Part shown: positions 1-8,323 of the stretch, one piece after another
How the letters are laid out: each line of letters begins with the position of its first letter
How positions within the stretch are numbered: the stretch's first letter is position 1
From: an uncultured Porphyromonadaceae bacterium
GTDB taxonomy: Bacteria > Bacteroidota > Bacteroidia > Bacteroidales > Muribaculaceae
Reading direction: 5' to 3'
Length of the DNA: 36,586 nucleotides
NCBI GenBank assembly: GCA_947073495.1
Contig: CAMTMX010000031.1
Location: 1 to 36,586, forward strand
Position numbers and translations under genes: made by a program
Notes under the pieces: generated by a model
Databases searched by the model: none
Seen by the model: only the letters and a program-made list of their open reading frames with translations
What the model was told of the DNA's origin: nothing

Positions 1-78
1 TCCATCATAAATATCAAAAATCTGCTCGACAAATCCTCTCAATTCCTTCGACAAATAAATTTAAACAGTTTCTAAGAG
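1..78 (+). repeat. Long inverted repeat, left copy (block A)
   Basis: The first 78 bases of the window match the reverse complement of 23945-24022 with one mismatch, at position 68. The unit holds two direct copies of TCGACAAAT, at 26-34 and 48-56, spaced 22 bp start to start, or about two helical turns. The repeat may continue left of the window. No coding frame is apparent. Confidence 0.9.
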
Positions 79-153
79 TGTGTTTACTATTAACTTTTGA
101 AATATTGATAGCTCTTTCTCTTAACATAAGTCAAAAGTAAACATGCTCTAAAT
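73..153 (+). repeat. Imperfect inverted repeat (block B), yicC leader
   Basis: The left arm (about 73-105) contains AGAGTGTGTTTACT and ACTTTTGA. The right arm (about 117-153) contains TTAACATAAGTCAAAAGTAAACATGCTCT, which is roughly its reverse complement. Both arms recur in the leader of the pyrophosphatase gene on the minus strand, in the same order relative to that gene. The role is unknown; it could be a regulatory site or a small dispersed element. Confidence 0.7.
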
Positions 154-392
154 TGTACGCTCAGAATATTAGTCGTTGTTTAACCGAGTAATTGAAGTGA
201 GCAAGCATAATTAAAAACTAAACGCAAAACTAATGAAAAAAGGTGAGAAATAAAAGAGAGAACAATAAAAAGCAAAAAAAAGTCTGTTTTTGCCAATGAT
301 ATTTAGTCCTATCTCGAAACTGTCAAGAACGAATGTACCGAAACGAAATTAATGTTGTATGAAATAGGGGTGAGATTGTCAGAAAAATTGTT

Positions 393-400
393 TATATTTG
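393..400 (+). promoter_or_regulatory. Probable -7 element for yicC
   Basis: TATATTTG fits the Bacteroidetes -7 consensus TAnnTTTG and ends 21 bp before the yicC ATG. No TTTG lies at the usual 19-21 bp upstream, so the promoter is only half supported. The implied leader is very short. Confidence 0.4.
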
Positions 401-421
401 CAATTCCAAACATTGTTTTTT

Positions 422-1309
422 ATGATTTCATCAATGACCGGTTTTGGGCGCGGGGGCGCCCAGACTTCAACAAAAAGAATAAAGGTGGAGATCAAGTCGC
501 TCAATAGCAAGCAGCTTGATCTTTCGGTGCGTGTCCCGTCAATCTATAGGGAAATGGAAGTGACGATGCGCAATCCGATTGCTGCTCGCCTTGAACGTGG
601 AAAGGTTGAACTTTCGGTTTCAGTGGAAAACCTTGTCGCAGAAGCGTCAGCCACGATAAATGTTGAATTGCTTGGCGCGTATAAGGCGCAGCTTGAAGAG
701 ATGGGTCGACGCCTTCAGCTTCCCGTCCCCGCCGACTGGTATCAGTTGTTGCTTCGGATGCCCGACGCAATGAAAACAGAAGTCTCCACACTTGCTCCCG
801 AAGAGGCAGAAGCTTTTGTGGCGGCTTGTAATGAAGCAATGGATGCATTGGTAGATTTCCGTGAAAGGGAAGGTAAAAAGTTGTATGCCTTTTTCGTAGA
901 GAAAATTGAGCGGATACGCCAGCTTCTTTCGGATGTTGCCAAGTATGAGGAAGAGAGAGTTCCAAAAATTAGGGAACGGCTTGAAGACCAGCTGTCGAGG
1001 CTCTCTTCGATTGAATATGATAAAGGAAGGCTGGAACAAGAATTGATTTTCTATATTGAAAAACTTGACGTGACCGAGGAAAAAGTGCGTCTTGCAGCCC
1101 ATCTTAACTATTTTATGGAGACATTGGGCGCTCCCGACGGCAAACAGAAGGAAGGTCAGGGTAAGAAACTTGGTTTTATAGCTCAAGAGATGGGTAGGGA
1201 AATCAATACCCTCGGATCCAAGTCAAACCATGCTGAAATGCAAAAGATTGTGGTCAGGATGAAAGATGAACTTGAACAAATTAAGGAGCAGGTGTTAAAT
1301 GTGTTATGA
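422..1309 (+). CDS. yicC: YicC family protein (putative endoribonuclease)
   Basis: The protein is 295 residues and has both family parts. The N-terminal YicC domain opens with the typical MISSMTGFGRG, and the C-terminal DUF1732 segment carries GKKLGFIAQEMGREINTLGS, close to the family's end signature. E. coli YicC is an RNase linked to stress and small-RNA turnover, so a similar cytosolic role is inferred. The frame extends to a TTG at 398, but the ATG at 422 gives the conserved N-terminus and is preferred. The stop overlaps the gmk start by 4 bp (ATGA), so the two genes are probably translationally coupled. Linkage of yicC to gmk is common across bacteria. Confidence 0.9.
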   Translation: MISSMTGFGRGGAQTSTKRIKVEIKSLNSKQLDLSVRVPSIYREMEVTMRNPIAARLERGKVELSVSVENLVAEASATINVELLGAYKAQLEEMGRRLQLPVPADWYQLLLRMPDAMKTEVSTLAPEEAEAFVAACNEAMDALVDFREREGKKLYAFFVEKIERIRQLLSDVAKYEEERVPKIRERLEDQLSRLSSIEYDKGRLEQELIFYIEKLDVTEEKVRLAAHLNYFMETLGAPDGKQKEGQGKKLGFIAQEMGREINTLGSKSNHAEMQKIVVRMKDELEQIKEQVLNVL

Positions 1310-1872
1310 AAGGTAAGATAATAATACTTTCCGCGCCTTCGGGCACAGGCAAATCAACCATAATATCTTCATTGATCAAGAATCCTGAATTGCGTCTCGG
1401 ATTTTCAATTTCCGCAACAAGCAGAAAACCGAGAGGACAGGAGCAACATGGCAAAGACTACTTCTTCCTGACTGAAGAAGAGTTTCAGAAAAAAGTTGAC
1501 AACGGAGAGTTTGTGGAATGGGAAGAGGTCTATTCCGGCACAAGATATGGCACATTGGAGTGTGAGGTGTCACGCGTCACAGAATCAGGATTCAACCTCA
1601 TAATGGATGTTGATGTTAAAGGCGCCCTCAACATTAAGGAGCGTTTCGGGAATGAGGCGTTGTCAATATTTGTCATGCCACCGGATATAGATGTCCTCAG
1701 GTCAAGATTGGTGTCGAGAGGAACAGACTCACCCGAGACGATTGAAAAACGATTGGCGAAAGCCGAATATGAGATGAGCTTTGCCAATAATTTTGACACT
1801 GTGGTCGTCAATGACGTTCTCAGTGACGCTGTCGATAAGATAGCTTGCAAGATCAGGGAATTCGCATTGTGA
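1306..1872 (+). CDS. gmk: Guanylate kinase
   Basis: The 188-residue protein phosphorylates GMP to GDP with ATP in purine nucleotide synthesis. The P-loop SAPSGTGKST spans residues 9-18. The GMP-binding segment follows, with SATSRKPRGQE and the downstream DYFFLTEEEF and GEFVEWEEVYSGTRYGT motifs, and the lid region contains SRGTDSPETIEKRL. The length is normal for the family. It starts inside the yicC stop (ATGA overlap) and its stop lies 11 bp before the preferred nadD start, so the three genes read as one operon. Nothing unusual is seen. Confidence 0.97.
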   Translation: MKGKIIILSAPSGTGKSTIISSLIKNPELRLGFSISATSRKPRGQEQHGKDYFFLTEEEFQKKVDNGEFVEWEEVYSGTRYGTLECEVSRVTESGFNLIMDVDVKGALNIKERFGNEALSIFVMPPDIDVLRSRLVSRGTDSPETIEKRLAKAEYEMSFANNFDTVVVNDVLSDAVDKIACKIREFAL

Positions 1873-1883
1873 AAACGCATCGT

Positions 1884-2462
1884 ATGAGAATCGGAATTTA
1901 TAGCGGCAGTTTCGATCCGGTCCACACCGGGCATGCCATGGTTGCGAACTATGTTGCTCAATCGGGTGGTGTGGATGAGGTTTGGCTGATGGTCAGCAGG
2001 CAGAATCCTCTTAAAGAGGGGAGAATGCCAGCGGCAGACTCCCATCGGTTGGCTATGGCGTCAATCGTGGCAGATCAGTGTGATCGTGTCAGGGTGTCTG
2101 ATTTTGAATTGTCGCTTCCGTTGCCCTCTTTTACGTATGTCACCCTCTGCAAGTTGAGAGAAAAATATCCTCAGCATGATTTTGTCTTGATAATAGGCAG
2201 CGACAATTGGTACGCCTTGGACAAATGGCGAGACGCCGATAAGATAATCAAGGAATTCGGCATGATCATTTATCCCCGCCCGGGATATGATTTGCCGGAT
2301 GTTTTGCCTGCCGGGGTGTCTGCCGTCGATAAGGGAGCTCCTATGGCGTTGGTGTCATCCACATTTGTCAGAGATGCTGTCGCCAAAGGTTGCAATGTCA
2401 ATTATTTTGTGCCATGCATTGTGGCAGACTATATAAAGGAAAACAATCTATATAAATTTTAG
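1884..2462 (+). CDS. nadD: Nicotinate-nucleotide adenylyltransferase
   Basis: The 192-residue cytosolic enzyme transfers AMP to nicotinate mononucleotide in NAD synthesis. The nucleotidyltransferase motif GSFDPVHTGH is at residues 8-17, and the C-terminal SSTFVR motif of the family is present. The frame is open back to 1845, and a GTG at 1869 overlaps the gmk stop. The ATG at 1884 places the family motif at the usual distance from the N-terminus and is preferred; a GTG start at 1869 cannot be excluded. The following DUF5063 gene starts only 3 bp after its stop. Confidence 0.95.
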   Translation: MRIGIYSGSFDPVHTGHAMVANYVAQSGGVDEVWLMVSRQNPLKEGRMPAADSHRLAMASIVADQCDRVRVSDFELSLPLPSFTYVTLCKLREKYPQHDFVLIIGSDNWYALDKWRDADKIIKEFGMIIYPRPGYDLPDVLPAGVSAVDKGAPMALVSSTFVRDAVAKGCNVNYFVPCIVADYIKENNLYKF

Positions 2463-2465
2463 ATA

Positions 2466-2987
2466 ATGTCGGAAGAAAAAATGAGGAGTCGACTCTTGGG
2501 AGTCACGCAGCTTGCAGCCGATTATTGTGCTACTTGTGAGAATGCACGTGAAATGGAGAGGGTGGAGTTTATCGACAGGATGCTCAATCTCCTTCCGCGC
2601 ATTTATTGGGAATTTTTTGATCTGTCTGCCGATATCGTCTCATTGGAAGAATTTGATTATTTCTCTTCTTATGTAGATGAGGATTATTACGACAGCATCC
2701 GCCGTCATATAGAGGCTCTGTTGGGTCCTGACGATGTCTTCCTTGAGACTTTTGAAGAAGACATGAAATATAGCGACACCCCCATCGCAGCTTCCATAGC
2801 AGAATCATTGGCTGATATTTTTCAACCATTGTTTGATTTTATCTCTATCACCAAAGACACCGAAGGTGATAAAATGACAGAGGCATATATGCAATGCAAA
2901 GAAGACTTCGAGTCATATTGGAGTCAGACGCTTTGCAATGTTTTGCGTGCGCTCAATCATATTAAATACACATCTAATGATGAATAA
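2466..2987 (+). CDS. DUF5063 domain-containing protein
   Basis: The 173-residue acidic, probably cytosolic protein has no signal peptide or membrane segment. The central stretch with EDMKYSDTPIAASIAESLAD and the C-terminal CKEDFESYWSQ segment are what I recall of DUF5063, a mainly Bacteroidetes family of unknown function. It lies 3 bp after nadD and is almost certainly co-transcribed with yicC-gmk-nadD. This suggests a housekeeping role, but none can be assigned. Confidence 0.8.
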   Translation: MSEEKMRSRLLGVTQLAADYCATCENAREMERVEFIDRMLNLLPRIYWEFFDLSADIVSLEEFDYFSSYVDEDYYDSIRRHIEALLGPDDVFLETFEEDMKYSDTPIAASIAESLADIFQPLFDFISITKDTEGDKMTEAYMQCKEDFESYWSQTLCNVLRALNHIKYTSNDE

Positions 2988-3047
2988 GCACACAAAGGAT
3001 ATTGATCCTTGTTTCAATTTATAACCTTCAATAAAAATATACCTTAC

Positions 3048-4349
3048 ATGATAGAAAAACTTCTTGGATGGCTTGATAACGCTACATGCAATTTTCTCGC
3101 TGTAGAAACGATAAGGAAAGAACTTGAGTCGGCGGGATTCACAGAATTGCGCCAAGAGGATTCCTGGAAAATAGAGCCGGGATCCCGTCATTACATAGTG
3201 AAGAACGGAAGTGCCATTTTCCCGTTTATAGCAGGAACCGGCAATCCTGATGAAAATGGCTTCAGGATAATATCAGCACATTCCGACAGCCCTTGTTTCA
3301 AGATTAAACCCAATGCCGAGATTTATGGCGACGGGGGAGTGGTGAGCCTGAATGTTGAAAAATATGGCGGAGGCATTCTTTACACCTGGTTTGACCGTCC
3401 GCTTTCCATGTCGGGCAGAGTCATGATAGATAGCGGAGACCCTCTTCATCCCGACACAAAAGTGTTTGACCTCAAGAAGGCTGTAGCCACTATTCCACAT
3501 CTTGCAATCCATTTCAATAGAGGGGTCAATAATGGAAATCCCCTTTCTGTACAGAAAGATATGAAGCCGGTGATCGGCTATTTCTCTGAAGAGGAGATAG
3601 CCGATGCCCGTAAGCAAGGAGGATTCGTAAAGAAAATTGTCGCTGAACATCTTGGAATCCACCCGGAGGATATAATAGAATACGAGATCAATCTCTATCC
3701 TCTTGAGCCTGCCGGTATCTGTGGAGTCAATGGAGAATACTTCCAGTCAGCCCGTATTGACGACTTGTCAATGGCGTTCGCGGGTCTTGAAGCGTTGCTT
3801 TCTGTCGCAGACATTCCGTGTAAAGACACCAGGCTGCTTGCTATTTTCGACAATGAGGAGACAGGTTCGGGCACAAAACAGGGGGCGATGGCGCCGCTTG
3901 CAAAAGATCTTATCGAACGTATCTGTTCCGGACTCGGTGGCAGTAGGGAAGGTTTCTTCCGTGCCGTGGCAAAATCATTCATGATCTCAGCCGACGATGC
4001 GCATGCATGGCATCCTAATTACAATGAAAAATGTGATCCGACGAATCATCCTGTCATCGGGGGCGGCCCTGTGATCAAGATTAATGCCAATTGCAAGTAT
4101 ATGACAGATGCAGACGGCTCGGCGGTGTTTAAAAATCTTTGTAAGAAGGCTGGCGTGAAATGCCAGATGTTTGTGAATCATGCGGATGTCGAAGGTGGAT
4201 CAACTCTTGGAAACAAACTGACAGTGCAACTTGATCTCAGAGGGGTTGACATGGGTGCGGCAATCTGGGCAATGCACTCAGCGCGTGAAACAGCCGGAGT
4301 TTCCGATCATTTGGCTACAGTGAAAGTGTTTTCTACTTTTTTTAGCTGA
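3048..4349 (+). CDS. M18 family aminopeptidase
   Basis: This 433-residue protein is a cytosolic zinc metallopeptidase of the aspartyl-aminopeptidase family, which removes N-terminal (often acidic) residues from peptides. The family motifs appear in order: SAHSDSPCFKIKP (first metal-binding His), ARIDDLSM, FDNEETGSGT (catalytic and metal-binding acidic residues), SADDAHAWHPNY and, near the end, NHADVEGGSTLGN. The frame is open back to a TTG at 3009, but the ATG at 3048 gives a normal N-terminus. The gap from the DUF5063 stop is 60 bp and holds a weak hairpin (2995-3010), so it may or may not belong to the upstream operon. Confidence 0.93.
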   Translation: MIEKLLGWLDNATCNFLAVETIRKELESAGFTELRQEDSWKIEPGSRHYIVKNGSAIFPFIAGTGNPDENGFRIISAHSDSPCFKIKPNAEIYGDGGVVSLNVEKYGGGILYTWFDRPLSMSGRVMIDSGDPLHPDTKVFDLKKAVATIPHLAIHFNRGVNNGNPLSVQKDMKPVIGYFSEEEIADARKQGGFVKKIVAEHLGIHPEDIIEYEINLYPLEPAGICGVNGEYFQSARIDDLSMAFAGLEALLSVADIPCKDTRLLAIFDNEETGSGTKQGAMAPLAKDLIERICSGLGGSREGFFRAVAKSFMISADDAHAWHPNYNEKCDPTNHPVIGGGPVIKINANCKYMTDADGSAVFKNLCKKAGVKCQMFVNHADVEGGSTLGNKLTVQLDLRGVDMGAAIWAMHSARETAGVSDHLATVKVFSTFFS

Positions 4350-4446
4350 ATTTGCATTATTTAACTAAATCAGACGTACGATTTAGAATATAATCAGATA
4401 AAAACTTACATTTCGCCGTCTTATATTCATACATATTAATGTAAAA

Positions 4447-4478
4447 TTTGCTGAGGCGGAGAAAATTTAATACCTTTG
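4447..4478 (+). promoter_or_regulatory. Bacteroidetes-type promoter for trigger factor gene
   Basis: TTTG at 4447-4450 is followed after exactly 20 bp by TACCTTTG at 4471-4478, a full match to the Bacteroidetes consensus TTTG-N19-21-TAnnTTTG. Transcription should begin near 4485, giving a leader of about 80 bases to the ATG at 4567. Confidence 0.85.
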
Positions 4479-4524
4479 CAGTCGGATTTGCCCGATGTCA
4501 ATATTGACGTGGCGAATCCGATTG
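4479..4524 (+). promoter_or_regulatory. Large dyad at the start of the tig leader
   Basis: Bases 4479-4492 pair with 4511-4524 as a 14-bp stem with two G-U pairs in RNA. Inside lies the perfect 12-bp palindrome GTCAATATTGAC (4497-4508). It begins at the end of the -7 element and covers the expected start of transcription. It could be a leader RNA fold or a protein-binding operator. Confidence 0.6.
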
Positions 4525-4566
4525 CAGTATAGAACTAAAATAACTAAATCAAGATAAAGTTTTAAG

Positions 4567-5925
4567 ATGAACGTAAATTTCGAAAAGCTCGGAAATGTAA
4601 ACGGTGAGATCACCGTCACCATCGAAGCCAATGACTACACTGACAAGATCAGCAAGCAGCTCAAAGAGATTGGGAAAAAACATGCGGAACCCGGTTTCCG
4701 TCCCGGTCGTGTACCTGCGGGTCTTATCGCTAAGAAATATGGCACTGCTGTAAAATATGATGTCGTCAACAAGGAAGTTGCTGACGCCGTCTTCAATTAT
4801 ATTAAAGACAATAAACTTCAGGTGCTTGGCCAGCCTGTGCCTGAAAGTGATAATGCATTCGATATCAATAATTCAGACTTCACCTTTAAATTTAAGGTGG
4901 GACTTGCACCCGAAATCGCAAATCCTGTGAATAAAGAGCTCCATGTTCCTTATTATAATATCACAGTAAGCGACGATATGGTCAATGAGCAGGTGGAGGG
5001 TCTTCGTCAGCGTTTCGGACGTCAGGTGCCCGGAGAGGAAACCGAGCCCAATGCCGTAATCAAGGGCACCATCACCGAGCTCAATCCTGACGGCACCGTC
5101 AAGGAAGACGGTGTTGTGGTTGAAAACGGCATCATAGCTCCCATGCATTTCAAGAATGAGGATCAGAAGAAACTTTTCGAGGCAAAACATCCAGGCGACA
5201 GCGTAGTCTTCAATCCTGCTGCAACATGCGATGCAAATCCTGTTGAACTTTCTTCGATGCTCAATATTGACCGTGACCAGGTTGAAGACCATAAGGGCGA
5301 TTTCCGTTTTGACATAAAAGAGATCATCGTGCTTCGTCCTGCAGAACTTGATCAGGAGTTCTTCGACAATGCGGTAGGTAAAGACAAGGCTCACAATGAG
5401 GAGGAATTCAGGGCTGCTATCAAGGAGCTGCTCGCGCTCAATCTTGCAAACGATTCAAATTATCGTTTCACTATTGATGCCAAAGATGCAGTTGTCAAGA
5501 CAGTCGGCGAACTTGAACTTCCTGTGGAGATTCTCAAGGAATTCCTTATCCGCCAGGGAGAAGGCATCACTGCAGAGAATGTTGAAGAAGAATTCGGCAA
5601 GATGCGCTCTCAACTTGAATGGGATCTTGTCCGCGACAATATCGCATCTCAATTTGATGTGAAGGTTGAGGAAGAAGATATCTTTAATGAGGCTCGTGGA
5701 GTTGTTGCCCGTCAGCTTATGCAATATGGTCCCAATGCACTTTCAGAGGAGATTGTAGACAAGTATGCACAGGAAGTGACAAAGGATGCCAAGAACCGCG
5801 AGATGCTATATCAGAACGCCCTCAACCGTAAAACTTTTGAGGTTATCAAGGAAAATGTCACACTCGATAATAAAGATGTGACAGTGGAAGAGTTCCAGAA
5901 ACTATTTGTTCCTGCTGAGGCATAA
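4567..5925 (+). CDS. tig: Trigger factor (ribosome-associated chaperone)
   Basis: The protein is 452 residues. The N-terminal ribosome-binding domain has the signature GFRPGRVP at residues 43-50, which docks the chaperone at the ribosome exit tunnel. A middle FKBP-like region with the VKGTITELNPDG-type segment and a helical C-terminal substrate-binding region follow. The middle domain is divergent, so prolyl-isomerase activity is uncertain. The protein protects nascent chains in the cytosol. It has its own strong promoter, a structured leader and a terminator after its stop. The clpP and clpX genes follow, the conserved order in many bacteria. Confidence 0.95.
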   Translation: MNVNFEKLGNVNGEITVTIEANDYTDKISKQLKEIGKKHAEPGFRPGRVPAGLIAKKYGTAVKYDVVNKEVADAVFNYIKDNKLQVLGQPVPESDNAFDINNSDFTFKFKVGLAPEIANPVNKELHVPYYNITVSDDMVNEQVEGLRQRFGRQVPGEETEPNAVIKGTITELNPDGTVKEDGVVVENGIIAPMHFKNEDQKKLFEAKHPGDSVVFNPAATCDANPVELSSMLNIDRDQVEDHKGDFRFDIKEIIVLRPAELDQEFFDNAVGKDKAHNEEEFRAAIKELLALNLANDSNYRFTIDAKDAVVKTVGELELPVEILKEFLIRQGEGITAENVEEEFGKMRSQLEWDLVRDNIASQFDVKVEEEDIFNEARGVVARQLMQYGPNALSEEIVDKYAQEVTKDAKNREMLYQNALNRKTFEVIKENVTLDNKDVTVEEFQKLFVPAEA

Positions 5926-5950
5926 AATCAGATTTGATCAGACATAAGCT

Positions 5951-5989
5951 ACACCCGGCGCAGTGCTGACAAAGCGCTTCGCCGGGTGT
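5951..5989 (+). terminator. Hairpin terminator after tig
   Basis: ACACCCGGCG (5951-5960) is the exact complement of CGCCGGGTGT (5980-5989), giving a 10-bp GC-rich stem followed by an AT-rich (TA)n run. It lies 26 bp after the tig stop and separates tig from clpP. Confidence 0.8.
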
Positions 5990-6123
5990 ATATATATAAT
6001 TTGGCATAATATTTGCACGTAGACAGATTATATCGGTTAAGGGATGAGCCAATAAACAAGAATTTTGTTATTATTATGGTATTGTCTATAAACTGATAAT
6101 AATCGTCACTAATTAATAAAAAT

Positions 6124-6843
6124 ATGCAAAACGACTTTAGAAATTTTGCTGTCAATCATCTTGGCATCAATTCAAATACCCTTGACGGATACACACGACA
6201 TATAGACAGACAGGGTGCCGTCTTCACTTCCACCACTCCGTCTGCCGACTACATGAACCCTTATATCCTTGAGGAACGACAGCTTAACGTCACTCAAATG
6301 GATGTCTTCTCCCGCCTAATGATGGATCGTATCATTTTCCTTGGGACTCAGGTCAGCGACACATCCGCCAACATTATTCAGGCACAGTTGCTTTATCTTG
6401 ATTCGATCGATCCGGAAAAAGACATATCGATCTATATAAATTCACCAGGTGGGTCTGTATATGCCGGACTTGGCATATACGATACAATGCAGTATATCTC
6501 AAGCGACGTGTCTACAATCTGTACCGGGATGGCTGCATCAATGGCTGCCGTCCTTCTTGTGGCAGGAGAGAAAGGGAAACGCTTTGCCCTCCCTCATTCC
6601 AGAGTGATGATCCATCAGCCGATGGGGGGTATTCAGGGTCAGGCTTCTGATATCGAGATTACGGCAAGGGAGATATTGAAACTCAAGGAGGAACTGTATC
6701 GTATTATTTCTGATCATTCCGGACAGCCGTTTGAAAAAGTAGAGGCTGATTCCGACCGTGATTACTGGATGATCGCCAGGGAGGCAAAGGAATATGGTAT
6801 GATCGATAAGGTTCTTTTAAATCCAAAGAAGGAAGATAAATAA
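6124..6843 (+). CDS. clpP: ATP-dependent Clp protease proteolytic subunit
   Basis: The 239-residue serine peptidase forms the barrel of ClpXP in the cytosol. The catalytic triad is visible: Ser139 in GMAASMAAV, His164 in MIHQPMGG and Asp213 in SDRDYW. The N-terminus is about 40 residues longer than mature E. coli ClpP and includes polar sequence before [11 protein letters not shown]; it may be a propeptide. The ATG at 6124 is the only good start. The clpX gene begins 9 bp after the stop, so the two are co-transcribed. The upstream gap has a tig terminator and no full consensus promoter that I can support. Confidence 0.96.
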   Translation: MQNDFRNFAVNHLGINSNTLDGYTRHIDRQGAVFTSTTPSADYMNPYILEERQLNVTQMDVFSRLMMDRIIFLGTQVSDTSANIIQAQLLYLDSIDPEKDISIYINSPGGSVYAGLGIYDTMQYISSDVSTICTGMAASMAAVLLVAGEKGKRFALPHSRVMIHQPMGGIQGQASDIEITAREILKLKEELYRIISDHSGQPFEKVEADSDRDYWMIAREAKEYGMIDKVLLNPKKEDK

Positions 6844-6851
6844 TCATAGAA

Positions 6852-8111
6852 ATGGCAAATAAAAGAAGCGGCTTGGTTTGCTCCATGTGCGGCACGCCCG
6901 ACAGCAGTTCTAATCCTGTTGTCAAAGTGCTCGACGGGTTGAATCTCTGCACCGACTGCATCAAATTTATCGATGACGCAAGGGATTCGCAATTAAAGAA
7001 GTCCGCAAAAAAGAGTGATTCTTCTAAAGAGGAAACATTGTCTGTGCCTAAACCGAAAGAGATTAAGGAATATCTTGACGAATATATAATCGGACAGGAT
7101 GAAGCCAAAAAATATCTTTCTGTGGCGGTTTATAACCATTATAAGCGAATTGCCCAGGAGAAGGGGGCTGATGATGTGGATATTGAAAAATCCAATATCA
7201 TACTTGTCGGACCTACCGGAACCGGAAAGACATTGCTCGCGAAGACCATAGCAAGACTTCTCGATGTGCCTTTTGCCATTGTCGATGCCACAGTACTGAC
7301 AGAAGCCGGATATGTGGGGGAAGATATAGAATCGTTGCTTACACGGTTGCTTCAGGCTTGCGACTATGATGTCGAAAAAGCAGAAAAAGGTGTGGTCTTT
7401 ATAGATGAGATCGATAAGATTGCGCGTAAGAGTGACAATCCGTCAATCACAAGGGATGTAAGCGGCGAAGGAGTGCAACAGGGATTGCTGAAGCTTCTTG
7501 AGGGGTCGACGGTTCTCGTGCCACCAAACGGAGGCAGGAAGCATCCTGAACAAAAGATGATTGCTGTCGACACTAAAAACATACTCTTTATATGTGGCGG
7601 AGCTTTTGACGGAATCGAACGAAAGATAGCTTCCCGTCTTAACACGCATGTGGTAGGGTATGGGCATGATGAGTCAAGCAGGAAGCGGCAACGTGACAAC
7701 CTTATGAGATATGTGATGCCGCAAGATCTCAAGTCGTTCGGTTTGATACCAGAGATAATAGGGCGTCTCCCGATACTTACAAGTCTTGACCCTCTCGACA
7801 GGAATGCTTTGCGCCGCATCCTTACAGAACCGAAGAATGCGATTGTGCGTCAGTATAAAAAATTGTTCCTTTTGGATGGTGTAGAGCTTGAATTCACCGA
7901 CGATGCCCTTGACTTGATTGTAGACAAGGCGATTGAATACAAACTGGGGGCGCGAGGGCTTCGGTCAATTGTAGAGACTATCATGGTAGATGCCATGTTT
8001 GATGTCCCTTCCGAGCCTGTGAATAAGTTTACAGTTGATGCGCCATATGTTCAGCAGCAGCTCGAGAAGGCGCATTTTGAAAAAACAAAAATAGAGGATC
8101 ATCCTGCGTGA
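6852..8111 (+). CDS. clpX: ATP-dependent Clp protease ATP-binding subunit ClpX
   Basis: The 419-residue AAA+ unfoldase feeds substrates to ClpP. The N-terminal zinc-binding domain has Cys10, Cys13, Cys33 and Cys36. Walker A GPTGTGKT is at 120-127, the pore loop GYVG at 153-156 and Walker B VVFIDEID at 181-188. A second pore loop with GGRKHP and the C-terminal small AAA+ domain with [11 protein letters not shown] follow. The ClpP-docking loop appears as VVGYG rather than the E. coli IGF form. It is tightly linked to clpP, and the operon is probably closed by the palindrome at 8181. Confidence 0.97.
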   Translation: MANKRSGLVCSMCGTPDSSSNPVVKVLDGLNLCTDCIKFIDDARDSQLKKSAKKSDSSKEETLSVPKPKEIKEYLDEYIIGQDEAKKYLSVAVYNHYKRIAQEKGADDVDIEKSNIILVGPTGTGKTLLAKTIARLLDVPFAIVDATVLTEAGYVGEDIESLLTRLLQACDYDVEKAEKGVVFIDEIDKIARKSDNPSITRDVSGEGVQQGLLKLLEGSTVLVPPNGGRKHPEQKMIAVDTKNILFICGGAFDGIERKIASRLNTHVVGYGHDESSRKRQRDNLMRYVMPQDLKSFGLIPEIIGRLPILTSLDPLDRNALRRILTEPKNAIVRQYKKLFLLDGVELEFTDDALDLIVDKAIEYKLGARGLRSIVETIMVDAMFDVPSEPVNKFTVDAPYVQQQLEKAHFEKTKIEDHPA

Positions 8112-8180
8112 TGCAGATGAGGGAAGAAGTGTCGTTTTTCCCTATGTTTCAAAACAGCTAAGGCATTTATTTCTGCTATT

Positions 8181-8218
8181 TAAGTCAGGGACATGGAAAT
8201 TTCCATGTCCCTGACTTA
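8181..8218. terminator. 38-bp perfect palindrome after clpX (probable terminator)
   Basis: Bases 8181-8199 are the exact reverse complement of 8200-8218, with no spacer. In RNA this gives a long stem with a small loop, about 70 bp after the clpX stop. No T-run follows, so simple intrinsic termination is not certain; RNA 3'-end protection or protein binding are alternatives. Confidence 0.65.
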
Positions 8219-8283
8219 TGAAGTGCGATTGCTTGAAGATGAAATTTTTTATTTGATATATGAAGAATTTCAATAAATTTTTT

Positions 8284-8291
8284 TAACTTTG
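8284..8291 (+). promoter_or_regulatory. -7 element for recQ
   Basis: TAACTTTG matches TAnnTTTG exactly and lies 32 bp before the recQ ATG. A TTTG at 8252-8255 is 28 bp upstream, longer than the usual 19-21 bp, so only the -7 half is well supported. Confidence 0.55.
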
Positions 8292-8323
8292 TATATCAAG
8301 AAACTCTTCGAACCTCATTAACT

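Larger units (their letters stand above)
1..421. other. Gene-free leader region upstream of yicC
   Basis: No convincing coding frame is visible. The stretch holds block A (1-78), an imperfect inverted repeat (about 73-153), an AT-rich segment with A-runs, and a promoter-like -7 element just before yicC. It may be a divergent intergenic region if the gene left of the window points left, but that gene cannot be seen. Confidence 0.7.

Noticed and set aside
398..421. TTG start for yicC 8 codons upstream
   Set aside because: The family N-terminus MISSMTGFGRG begins at the ATG at 422, and the upstream start overlaps the -7 element.
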